Positions 46,160-55,744 of a stretch of DNA of 64,000 nucleotides are shown here, piece after piece. Made by a program: the position numbers and the translations under genes. Numbering within the stretch: the stretch's first letter is position 1; every line of letters begins with the position of its first letter. The stretch comes from Chrysopilus asiliformis. Lineage: Eukaryota; Arthropoda; Insecta; Diptera; Rhagionidae. The DNA lies in assembly GCA_964034945.1 (NCBI GenBank), contig OZ035960.1, forward strand, positions 103,491,433-103,555,432, in the 5' to 3' direction. Below the pieces are notes generated by a model, which was not told where the DNA came from, did not search any database, and saw only the letters and a program-made list of their open reading frames with translations.

Positions 46160-47946
46160 AAAAAAAAAAAAATAAAAATTTTTTTTTAAAAAAAGCTTTT
46201 ATTAAAAGAGAATGCACTAAAAAGAAAAAAATAATTTTCTGGGCGCTGTGTATCACAAATATAAAAGCTTTTTAAAAGCGAGATAAATTTTTATTTTATT
46301 GTTTTATGCTTTATCTCGCTTTTTAAAAGCTTTTATATTTGTGATACACAGCGTCCAGAAAATTATTTTTTTCTTTTTAGTGCATTCTCTTTTAATAAAA
46401 GCTTTTTTTAAAAATTTTTTTTAATTTTTTTTTATTTTGTTCTTTTTAGTCTTCGAATATATATCCTTACATTTGAGATGTCCTTACAGGCTTTTTAACT
46501 TGAGAATCGTATTCAGCGACCCAAAAAACCCCCAGAATAGATTTTTTTCCGGAAAATTTGGAGAAAGGGATAATCACGTTATCCTTACAGGACCTTCCGT
46601 TATCCTTACTGACTTTTTAATAACAGATTCGGATTCAGCGACCCCAAAAACCCCCAGAATAGATTTTTTTCCGGAAAATTTGGAGAAAAGGATAATCACG
46701 TTATCCTTACAGGACCTTCCGTTATCCTTACTGACTTTTTAATGACAGATTCGGATTCAGCGACCCCAAAAAACCCCCAGAATAGATTTTTTCCGGAAAA
46801 TTTGGAGAAAAGGATAATCACGTTATCCTTACAGGACCTTCCGTTATCCTTACTGACTTTTTAATAACAGATTCGGATTCAGCGACCCCAAAAACCCCCA
46901 GAATAGATTTTTTTCCGGAAAATTTGGAGAAAAGGATAATCACGTTATCCTTACAGGACCTTCCGTTATCCTTACAAGGACGAAGTAGTGAAAACATTGT
47001 ATTGTCATCGGACTTATATAAGTGTGCAAAATTTCAAGTCAATCGGACAAGTGGAAGTGGGTCAAAATTTGATTGCAAGATTTGACCCCGACAAACAGAC
47101 AAACAGACAAGATAGCGAGCTTAATAAAAGCTTTTAATAAAAAAAATAAAAAAAAAATTTTTAAAAAAAAGCTTTTATTAAAAAAGAATGCACTAAAAAG
47201 AAAAAAATAATTTTCTGGACGCTGTGTATCACAAATATAAAAGCTTTTTAAAAGCGAGATAAATTTTTATTTTATTGTTTTATGCTTTATCTCGCTTTTT
47301 AAAAGCTTTTATATTTGTGATACACAGCGTCCAGAAAATTATTTTTTTCTTTTTAGTGCATTCTTTTTTAATAAAAGCTTTTTTTTAAAAATTTTTTTTT
47401 TATTTTTTTTTATTTTTTTCTTTTTAGTTTTCGAATATATATTCTTACATTTGAGATGTCCTTACAGGCTTTTTAACTTGAGAATCGTATTCAGCGACCC
47501 CAAAAAACCCCCAGAATAGATTTTTTTCCGGGAAATTTGGAGAAAGGGATAATCACGTTATCCTTACAGGACCTTCCGTTATCCTTACAGACTTTTTAAT
47601 GGCAGATTCGGATTTAGCGACCTCAAAATCCCCCAAAATAGATTTTTTTCCGGAAAATTTGGAGAAAAGGATAATCACGTTATCCTTACAGGACCTTCCG
47701 TTATCCTTACAGACTTTTTAATGACAGATTCGGATTCAGCGACCTCAAAAACCCCCAGAATAGATTTTTTTCCGGAAAATTTGGAGACAACGATAATCAC
47801 GTTATCCTTACAGGACCTTCCGTTATCCTTACAAGGACGAAGTAGTGAAAATATTGTATTGTCATCGGACTTATATAAGTGTGCAAAATTTCAAGTCAAT
47901 CGGACAAGTAGAAGTGGGTCAAAATTTGATTGCCAGATTTGACCCC

Positions 47947-47987
<41 letters not shown>

Positions 47988-48010
47988 GCGAGCTAAATAA
48001 AAGCTTTTAA
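46160..48010 (+). mobile_element. Tandem pair of family E composite elements
   Basis: Two full units in the same orientation: hairpin 46172-46432, array 46505-46980 (four 122-bp units), tail; then hairpin 47143-47420, array 47484-47835 (three 122-bp units), tail with a GACAGACAGACAGACAGACA tract. The junction at about 47125-47160 is AATAAAAGCTTTTAATAAAA. The insertion point in family B is ACACACAAAA...AAAATGAATTGCG. Motif starts at 46627, 46749, 46871 and 47606, 47728 keep exact 122-base spacing. Confidence 0.85.
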
Positions 48011-48174
48011 AAATGAATTGCGCCAATGTGTTTAGAATGATAAAATAAATTAATTTGTGCATGTCCGTCCGTCTGTCCGTCTGTGGCGCGGAGCTACAGA
48101 CTTGAAATTTTACGCAGATTCGTTTTTCGTAAAATGCGAGGCTAAGTTCGTTAATGGGCAAAAACGGACCATTA

Positions 48175-49235
48175 AGGTGGGTTTAAAAACACGAGCATTT
48201 TCATTTTTACTGTCAAAGTGAGCGGGATAGCGAAATTCAAATTTACGTGCGCAAAAAGTCGATCACATCAGTGTCTCACACGTACTTTCCCTTCCACTTT
48301 ATGGCGAACTGTCACTGCACATCACCTTCTCGCAGCAATACGTTTGTTAGCACTTCAATTTCGCCTAACAAAATCATTTTGTATTATTACCTCCCGTTTC
48401 CATTTAAAATGCGTCTTTCAAATAAACATCGAACTTAACCTTACTTTTGCTGGCTGCCATAATTCACCATAATTCAGGGGTAACATTTTGCTGGCAGGGC
48501 GGGGAAGTCCAATGTGTTTGTTGTTGTTTACTGCCATAACTTTCCTATCGTCGACGAAAATTATGGATAGTAAAACCACTACATGCAAGCAAAATTTCCA
48601 GTAAAATTTTTACTGAGTGGTTTCCCGTCCCTTTCCCACTTGGTGAAAAAGTCATAAGAAATCTGGCATTTCACACACGAGCATTTTCATTTTTACTGGC
48701 AAAGTGAGTGAAATGCCAGATTTCTTATGACTTTTTCATCAAGTGGGAAGGGGACGGCAAGCCACTCAGTAAAAATTTTACTGGAAATTTTGCTTGCATG
48801 TAGTGGTTTTACTATCCATAATTTTCGTCGACGATAGGAAAGTTATGGCAGTAAACAACAACAAACACATTGGACTTCCCCGCCCTGCCAGCAAAATGTT
48901 ACCCCTGAATTATGGGGATTATGGCAGCCAGCAAAAATAAGGTTAAGTTCGATGTTTATTTGAAAGCTACGCATTTTAAATGGAAACGGGAGGTAATAAT
49001 AATTATGTTATTAATTATAACATCACACAAAATGATTTTGTCAAGTGAAATTGAAGTGCTAACAAACGTATTGCTGCGAGAAGGTGATGTGCAGTGACAG
49101 TTCGCCATAAAGTGGAAGGGAAAGTACGTGTGAGACACTGATGTGATCGACTTTTTGCGCACGTAAATTTGAATTTCGCTATCCCGCTCACTTTGCCAGT
49201 AAAAATGAAAATGCTCGTGTTTCTAAACCCACCTT
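48175..49235. mobile_element. Giant palindrome, 1061 bp, TTA duplication, Harbinger-like foldback
   Basis: The two arms, each about 500 bp, are near-perfect reverse complements around a loop of about 35 bases (48674-48708). The ends AGGTGGGTTT and AAACCCACCT sit between TTA on both sides (48172-48174; 49236-49238), inside family B, whose intact copies read CCATTAGGGG. A TTA duplication fits PIF/Harbinger. The right arm carries an ATG frame (MAASKNKVKFDVYLKATHF...) ending at a donor (GAG|GTAATA), a possible captured exon. The arms differ by a short insertion near 49005-49030. Confidence 0.85.
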
Positions 49236-49611
49236 TAGGGGGGGTACCCCCCATAACAAATGAAAACGTTTTTTGCGAATATCTCAAAAACGGTGCCTCT
49301 TATCTAAAAAGTTCAAGAACAAAAGTTATTTAGAATATGATTCTACATAAAACTCCCATACCTCAAAATCCGATTGGAATAAATTTTAAAACATCTTCTT
49401 CGACAGTTTGACTTCAAAGTGGAATTTTGATATAATTGTTCACCGTTCACTTAAATCACCATACGGGGTTTCAATAATTGCCAGATTGGCAGTTTTAGCT
49501 TTTGTTATGTTTTATTTTACATAAGTACTACTCGTATATATACATTTACATTTACATAAGTCCATTTATACATATATTTGTTCAGCAAATATTTTTTTTC
49601 TTACCCCACAC

Positions 49612-49950
49612 CTCCATTAGACACTTTTCGAGATTGGATTTAAATCCAATTCCGAAAAAATCTAATGTAGACTCAAAAAATCTTGCATCATGATTTAAAT
49701 CTCCTTACTGTCATGATTTTTTCGGCTACTGAAAAGTAGGATTTTTTTTGACATTTGTTCAGTCAAATTAGCTGATTTCTAGTTGGCTGCCCAGATTACC
49801 TCCTGGTTGACATTTCTAAGTACGCTATGGAGCCACGATAAATATGAAAAATCATGACTGAAGATGCCCACGCGCTGATTTCTTTATTCGCCAAAATATG
49901 GAGTAGGGGAAAAAATCATGATTTTTAAAAGCCCAATGGAGTCGTGGGGT
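49612..49950. mobile_element. CCCCACGA-end MITE inside hAT copy 2
   Basis: Sister of 15416-15745: CTTACCCCACACCTCCATTA at the left, CCAATGGAGTCGTGGGGTTG at the right. Inner AAATCATGACTGAAGATGCC is shared. Has a short extra segment near 49755-49805. Confidence 0.65.
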
Positions 49951-50363
49951 TGTGCTCAACTTTTTGCATTTTGTTCTAAATTTTTTTTTAAACCAAGTGA
50001 CTGTTAAAAAACAACATAAAATATTATTTGAAAATTTTACTAAGAAACGGCGGTTATTCTATTTTTTCATGTGCGGCCCGCCAAAAAAAAATTAATCATT
50101 AGATGGCCCGTGGAATGATTTGGGTTGGCCGGCCCTGTACTAAGAAGTCGGTAAAATAAGGCATCTTACAAGAAGATAAAAAAAAATTACTACTTCGTAG
50201 TAAACAGTTAAAAAGCCTTGGTAAAAGGTAAAATACTATGTAAGGTTTTCTCAAATAAAAAAAAAAGAAAAATAACTTTATTTTTGTTATAAAAAAAATC
50301 TAAAACAAACAAATTTTCTTTCAAGATATGAATTTAAAAGCCATCTAAAAATTTCTATTCCAA

Positions 50364-50840
50364 TCATGAATTAGTCTTTATATGTTGTAATATGTTGTAA
50401 TAAAGAATGGTTTTATCATTGATAGATAAATAACATCTATAAATTATGTCATCCTTGCGAAATAATTGCTCAAATTTATTGAAAACATTTCTATATGATG
50501 TGGTCCTTTTAATTAGAATATATGAGGGAATCAAAGATAATATTTTACCTGCAAATAACTTCCATAACAATGCCATAAATGTGGTGTCGGCATTAGATGT
50601 GGAATTCCTGGCAATAAAATCAATAATACACCATGTCGTGTAAATGATGTCTAACACACATTCTTCGACAAATGGTGAACAATATTATGTGATATATAAT
50701 TTAGTCATAAATAATTCATTTTTAAGATATTTTTCTTCTGAAATATGGTCGGTATTGAATCTATGCGTATTTGTATTTTGTTTTAATTTGAAAAGAACAA
50801 TTTTTGAAAATAATGTGATACTGCTGTATGGAGACCGGTC
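50364..50840 (-). pseudogene. Unrecognised broken coding stretch
   Basis: Two long open stretches on the minus strand follow each other in different frames. The first (about 50840-50676) reads SKIVLFKLKQNTNTHRF and on to a stop. The second overlaps it and runs to 50364, with CVLDIIYTTWCIIDFIARN, a hydrophobic block, then RNVFNKFEQLFRKDDIIYR. One frameshift near 50690 would join them. The opposite strand also has open frames, so chance is possible. A degraded membrane protein, such as a chemoreceptor, is one option, but I do not recognise the family. Confidence 0.25.
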
Positions 50841-51279
50841 CTAATTGTCACACAAATCATAAAAATCCTTGTTTCTGGAAACAATGAAATTAAATTGCCA
50901 ATTTAAACGCATAAATCATATATTTGGTCTCTCAGCCCTCATTAAGTGCAAAATTTATTTAAAAATTCAAGTAATAACATTATAAAGGTTCTGTAATAAA
51001 AATCTAAGTCTACTGTGACAAGTTACACCAGGTCTACAAGTTACAGGTTACTATCGCCGCACAGAGGTTCACAGAGGTATAAAATACATTACACATAATA
51101 TTCGGGGACAAAAATGCGATTGCGTTAGGTCTCATCTTCGGGAAAATTCGTTAAGGTCCTGTAAGGATTACGCGAATATCCTTTTTCTTTTTTTGCGAAA
51201 ATTTACATTAGTAGATTTTTGAAAGGCCCTGTAAAGATTAAAGTCGATCTTATGCCGGGTAACCGCAACCTTGGTAGGA

Positions 51280-51450
51280 GTTCCGTATGATCACAGGCGA
51301 CTGTCGATTCGACGGACGGACACACAGACGAATGGACATGCGGAAATCAAAATCTTTTGTCATGCCTAACAACCTGGTGTAGTTAATTTTTGTGTGTATG
51401 CGTTACAAAGGGTATACTATATCTATTATACTTCTATATGACATATCATA
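51280..51450 (+). repeat. Family A (GTCY)n fragment
   Basis: ACGGACGGACACACAGACGA, ATGCGGAAATCAAAATCTTT, CCTGGTGTAGTTAATTTTTG and GCGTTACAAAGGGTATAC match the right end of family A copies 2 and 3. Upstream (51150-51260) are two GGTCCTGTAAGGATTA/GGCCCTGTAAAGATTA motifs, remnants of family E units. Confidence 0.6.
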
Positions 51451-51480
51451 AATCGTATAAAGATAATAGCATGATTTCTA

Positions 51481-52382
51481 AAGGGTGTTTTTTTTAGACG
51501 TGTGGTTTTCAAGAAGAAATAAAATGCATATAATTTAATGTTATGGCCAAGAGTTTAGCTTTATTATAAAGATAAGGGTTTGCCATTATGTTTTAAAAAT
51601 GATTTCGGGCAAGTGGCCGCCGCGGCTGGCTCGAATAAATTCCAGCCGAGAGGCCCAATTTTCGACCACTTTTTGCAGCAATTGGGGCCGTATATCAGCA
51701 ATAACGCGCCGAATATTCTCTTCCAAGGCGTCAATCGTCTCGGGCTTATCTGCGTAGACAAGCGACTTCACATAACCCCACAAAAAATAGTCCAGCGGTG
51801 TTAAATCGCACGATCTTGGAGGCCACGCCACAGGCCCACGACGCGAGATAATGCGCTCACCAAAAGTTTCCTTCAATAAATTGATTGTTTCGTTGGCTGT
51901 ATGGCATGTAGCGCCGTCTTGTTGGAACCAAAGGTCGTCCACATCAACACCCTCCAATTCAGGCACGAAAAAGTCATTAATCATGGCTCTATAGCGTTCC
52001 CCATTGACTGTAACATTATGGCCGATACTCTGCTCCACAGCAGCAATAGCGTCTTCGGTGCGCACTGTACGGCGTCTCTGAGGATGCGCATTATCCACTA
52101 GAGTAAACGTGGTGCGAAACCGATCCATGGTTGCTCGAATTACCGACTCTGCTGGGCGATTATATCGACCGAATATTAGACGCAGCGCGCGATGCGTCGC
52201 GCGAACCGAACCATTATTTTGGTAATAAATTTGCACGATTTGCAAACGTTGTTCAGGAGTAAGTCTATTCATTACGAAATGGCAAACCAAACTGAGCATA
52301 AATCAAGTGACAACTGTCAAAAAGACCAACTCCGAAAAAAGTAGTGCCAGATTGAAAACCACACGTCTAAAAAAACACCCTT
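51481..52382 (-). mobile_element. Mariner-superfamily element, 902 bp, internally deleted
   Basis: The ends AAGGGTGTTTTTTTTAGACG and CGTCTAAAAAAACACCCTT are inverted over about 32 bp with a one-base length difference, flanked by TA (51479-51480, 52383-52384). It encodes a shortened transposase on the minus strand. Intact relatives are about 1.2-1.3 kb. Near-identical TIRs and an undisrupted frame suggest a recent insertion. Confidence 0.92.
51586..52272 (-). CDS. Truncated mariner-family transposase, in-frame internal deletion
   Basis: About 228 residues from MNRLTPEQ (an upstream ATG would add nine). The N-terminal DNA-binding half has a first helix-turn-helix: QRLQIVQIYYQNNGSVRATH and NRPAESVIRATMDRFRTT. 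The C-terminal catalytic half keeps WFQQDGATCHTA (second Asp) and PPRSCDLTPLDYFLWGYVKS (third Asp), 36 residues apart, then the usual KPETIDALEENI and a closing RGGHLPEIIF. Between AIAAVEQS and IGHNVTVNGERYR the normal middle, including the second helix-turn-helix and the first catalytic Asp, is missing without breaking the frame. The protein cannot cut DNA but could still bind the TIRs and might interfere with active copies (inference). Confidence 0.9.
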   Translation of the reverse strand: MNRLTPEQRLQIVQIYYQNNGSVRATHRALRLIFGRYNRPAESVIRATMDRFRTTFTLVDNAHPQRRRTVRTEDAIAAVEQSIGHNVTVNGERYRAMINDFFVPELEGVDVDDLWFQQDGATCHTANETINLLKETFGERIISRRGPVAWPPRSCDLTPLDYFLWGYVKSLVYADKPETIDALEENIRRVIADIRPQLLQKVVENWASRLEFIRASRGGHLPEIIFKT

Positions 52383-52384
52383 TA

Positions 52385-53680
52385 GTAGATAACATACAAT
52401 ATTTCAGAAACTAATTATCCAATTGTGATAAAATTTTATGGAAAATAGAGTTCAAACAGTTTTCTATTTAAAAAAAACTGCAATCAAAAGTTTTGATTGG
52501 ATCAAAAGATACTGAATTTTGGCCGATAAAACCGATCATGAACCACTGTGCGCTATCATTATTTGACTCGTAATTAGGGCGACAATAAAAAAAAACTCTC
52601 TTCCCTGCGCATATATCATGCGTTTGATGCGCTAAACCTACCCTTCATTGGGTTAGGTCGATCGCCACGACTCTTTCTGGGGTTCGTAATAGTGGGGTTC
52701 GTTCTGAAATTGTCGAAGAAAGAATTCGCAAATATTTCGGAATCAAAAGCTATACCCATTATAACAACTAGTACTTGTGACAACACAAAAAGTCAAGAAA
52801 TTATTTTCTTAAAAACGTTAAGATAAGGAAATCGTATTCTCTACAAGTTCTTGTAAAGGAATAAAAAAAGATTTCGCGAAGATTTTTTTTTTCCACTTTA
52901 TTACCTAATAAATCTTATTATTAGCGATTAAACGTGGACACATAAAGCAAAATGGCAAAGACACAAATTACAACAAAGTTAATTAAATTAATAAACTTCA
53001 ACTTTTTCATGAATTATTTATTCGCGATAAATACTGTTGCTTGATGTTTTTCATTATACGTACATAAGGACATTATAATATAGGTGTATCTTAGCTTTAG
53101 ATTTTCTCGTTCTAAAATGTTAAATTATTGTGAAATGCTAACATATCGTATATACGTACTAAAATAGGTAGATATCAGCAATGCCAGTTTTAAAAACAAT
53201 TCTAGCATTATGTTGCGCTCTAGGAACAATCTTATATTGTAATTTTACTCCATCATGTCTTACTTGTGCCGTTATACCTGTTATCTGTGTACAAAATACG
53301 TTTTTTTCTTTTTGAATTTTCCCAAAAATTCCAACGAAAGCAAAAATCAGCTCAGCAAAACGCGTAGACAACAATTAATTTATTGCCAGGTGGAGCAGAT
53401 GTCTCTGACTCAAGTCTTTGATTAAAAATGCAAATATTTTTAATAAAATTCAAGCTTTGGCACGTGACCCAGTTGGTAGACTTTAAGTTTTATTTCCTCA
53501 TTCTAAGAAATATAGTAAAAAGAATAAAAGAACTTTTGTAGTTTTAAGGTTTTATAAAAAGTTAAATTGCTCACGAATTCTTATATTGTGTTGTAATTTT
53601 ATTGTTTTATTGTCAGAATTATTGATTTTGGGAAAGATTTTAAATTTTTTAAAAGCTACATAAAGCTGGCTATCGTGTCT
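52385..53680. other. No gene recognised
   Basis: AT-rich. The minus-strand frames at 53159-53374 and 53552-53734 have no known domain. Confidence 0.4.
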
Positions 53681-53689
53681 AACTGTTTG

Positions 53690-54025
53690 ACTGTCAGGGT
53701 CAAATTTTGCAATCTTATTTTGACCAACTTCCACTCATCCGATTGACTTGAAATTTTGCACGCATACGTAAGTTCGATGACAATACAATATTTTCACTAC
53801 TTCGTCCTTGTAAGGATAAGGGATTGCAAGGATAAGGGATTGTAAGGATAAGGGAAGGTCCTGTAAGGATAACAACATTAATTTTTCCTCAAATTTTCCA
53901 GAAAATATTTTTTTTATTATTTTTTTTATACCTTTATATCGCTTTTATTGCATATAGTCAATGCCCAAAAAATTATTTTTGTCCTTTTTAGTGCATTTTT
54001 AAACAAAAAAAAAAGCTTTTTTCAA
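53690..54025 (-). repeat. Family E copy, inverted, decayed
   Basis: ACTGTCAGGGTCAAATTTTG, ACTTCCACTCATCCGATTGA and ATTTTCACTACTTCGTCCTT match the family E tail inverted; then triplicated AAGGATAAGGGATTG and one GAAGGTCCTGTAAGGATAAC unit. The hairpin is reduced to a CCTTTTTAGTGCATTTTTAA arm near 53990. Confidence 0.65.
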
Positions 54026-54120
54026 TTTTTTTTATAGTTATTAATAAACTTTTACGCGAAAACTTAAGTAATGACCCAAATTTTTTTTTTCACAAATGAC
54101 AGTTTCAAGTAACAAAGAGA

Positions 54121-54249
54121 TCGTAAATTGGTCGCAAAGTCTTTAGTTTTTTGACTTTATGGTCGCGGTGTCCACCTCGCAAAAGGGCGCGAGGTGGACA
54201 CCGCGACCATAAAGTTAAAAAACTAAAGACTTTGCGAACAATTTACGAC
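54121..54249. mobile_element. Hairpin MITE, about 129 bp
   Basis: TCGTAAATTGGTCGCAAAGT and GGTCGCGGTGTCCACCTCGC arms are mirrored to the right around a short AAAAGGGC loop. Arm identity is high. Confidence 0.85.
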
Positions 54250-55170
54250 TAAAGATGTAAATCATGTAATTACACCACCGAATCGCCATTAAGATATTTA
54301 AAGCTAATCAAAAAGCACTTTTGTATTGTAAAAATCAAAAATTAAATGGTAAAATTGACAACAAATAATACTGTTGACAGTCAATGTCAACGAAATACAA
54401 TAGCATAGTGGTATTAAGAGGAAACTTCCAACAGAACATAAAACAGATCTTTTTTGTCCTATTTTGCTAGTTAATGCCGATACGGAGAATGGAAAACGCA
54501 AGAAAGGAATTCGGTATGAAAAATGCTGAAAAGCTTTTCCGCAACTTGATAAATGGCTTTTTCGCTGTTATGTAGGGCCAATATGTGCCTATCAGCGTAC
54601 ATAGATTTTCCGTAGGCGCGCTCTGTTACGTCTCTGTAATGCAATCAATATACAGTATTTTTCATGATAAAAGATTTTTTTCCGGCGGTATTTTTATTAT
54701 TTACAAACGATTTATTCCAGTGGGATTAAAATCTTTTTTTTTGTTGTAATTCCTCATCGATGTTAAAAATTTAAATGTAACATAATTTTAAGAAAATTGT
54801 ATTTTGATGACTTGTAGCCCATATTCGAATATTTTTGTTTTTATCGAAACCATTTCTATTCAAATACCAGAATTCTCATGGCCGCAATTGAATATTACAA
54901 TGAAATTTAAATGGAAACAACGAGGAATTGGAAAAATTTTAGAAGCAAAAATATTCCAATTTGACCTATAGCTCCAAAATTATCAAAATAAATAATATTA
55001 AAATCCCAGAGGTCGAGAAATTCAAATTTTAAATAGAAATTTCAACAGAACTTTTATATAAATTTTTTATTCCGGAAGGAATTTTTTTATGTATGAGATT
55101 TTATGTATGAGAAAGCTATGTAATTTTGTTTTGCAAAAAATCGTATTTCTTCTGCATTTGTTAATAAAAA
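54250..55170. other. No gene recognised
   Basis: AT-rich, nothing supported. Confidence 0.4.
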
Positions 55171-55189
55171 AAAACATTTTTTTTAAAAA

Positions 55190-55400
55190 AGCTTGTAGGT
55201 ACTAAAAATGTACTAAAAAGAAAAAAAATTTTTTTTCAGCAACTGTAATATCAGAAATAAAAGCGAAATAAATATTTATTTGAGATTTTTTATGCTTTTA
55301 TCTGGCTTTTATTTTGATACACAATTTATTTTTTTTTGTCTTTTTAGTACATTTTTTGTAGAAAAGCTTTTTTTAAAATTCTTTTTAAATTGTTTTTCAA
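55190..55400. repeat. Decayed family E-type hairpin
   Basis: AAAAATGTACTAAAAAGAAA at the left and CTTTTTAGTACATTTTTTGT at the right are inverted around AAAAGCGAAATAAATA/TTTATCTGGCTTTTATTTTG. Same layout as 12571-12790 but diverged. The plus-strand frame at 55280-55471 lies in it and is not a gene. Confidence 0.6.
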
Positions 55401-55469
55401 TTTTATCATTTTTAGCAATTTTTTATTTGATTAGTAAGACAAAAAATAAAAAAATTAGATATACCCAAT

Positions 55470-55740
55470 GACACAAACAGCGTTAAAATTGCTCTGACGG
55501 TTCAAGGAATAGCAGGAGAGAGGTTGACAGGTAATGGAGGGGGGCGAAACTACTCAATGGCGCATACCGCGTCAAAATTGTTCCAATGGTTTAGGGTATA
55601 GCACAAGAGGGGTTGACAGACAATGGGAGGGGTGGATTTTAGGGAGCGAAAGCTTTGCTTGGGGGACAATTTACCCAGTGGCACATACCGCGTTAAAATT
55701 GCCCGAACGGTTGAAGGGCAAGCGGGAGTTGGTGTTCAGA
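55470..55740 (+). repeat. Diverged direct repeats, about 100-120 bp
   Basis: GCGTTAAAATTGCTCTGACG, GCGTCAAAATTGTTCCAATG and GCGTTAAAATTGCCCGAACG begin three related units, each with a GGTTGACAG or similar G-rich part. The apparent 145-residue frame (55534-55971) starts in these repeats and lacks any known domain. Confidence 0.6.
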
Positions 55741-55744
55741 TTCT

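Larger units (their letters stand above)
46081..49505 (+). repeat. Family B repeat in hAT copy 2, split in three
   Basis: Pieces 46081-46158, about 48010-48174 and 49239-49505 join into one family B copy (TACCCGTATGGTGAAACC ... stem-loop TTGCCAGATTGGCA). The breaks are the family E insert and the palindrome. Confidence 0.75.
45917..50137 (-). mobile_element. hAT element copy 2, 4221 bp with nested inserts, perfect 8-bp TSD
   Basis: The ends CAGCGGTGGCCAACCC and GGGTTGGCCGGCCCTG are flanked by TACTAAGA (45909-45916, 50138-50145). It is the reverse-oriented sister of 15228-16907 and carries, in the same relative order, the family B repeat and the CCCCACGA MITE. It gained a doubled family E element (about 46160-48010) and a 1.06-kb palindrome (48175-49235), which explain its larger size. 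No transposase. Confidence 0.9.
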
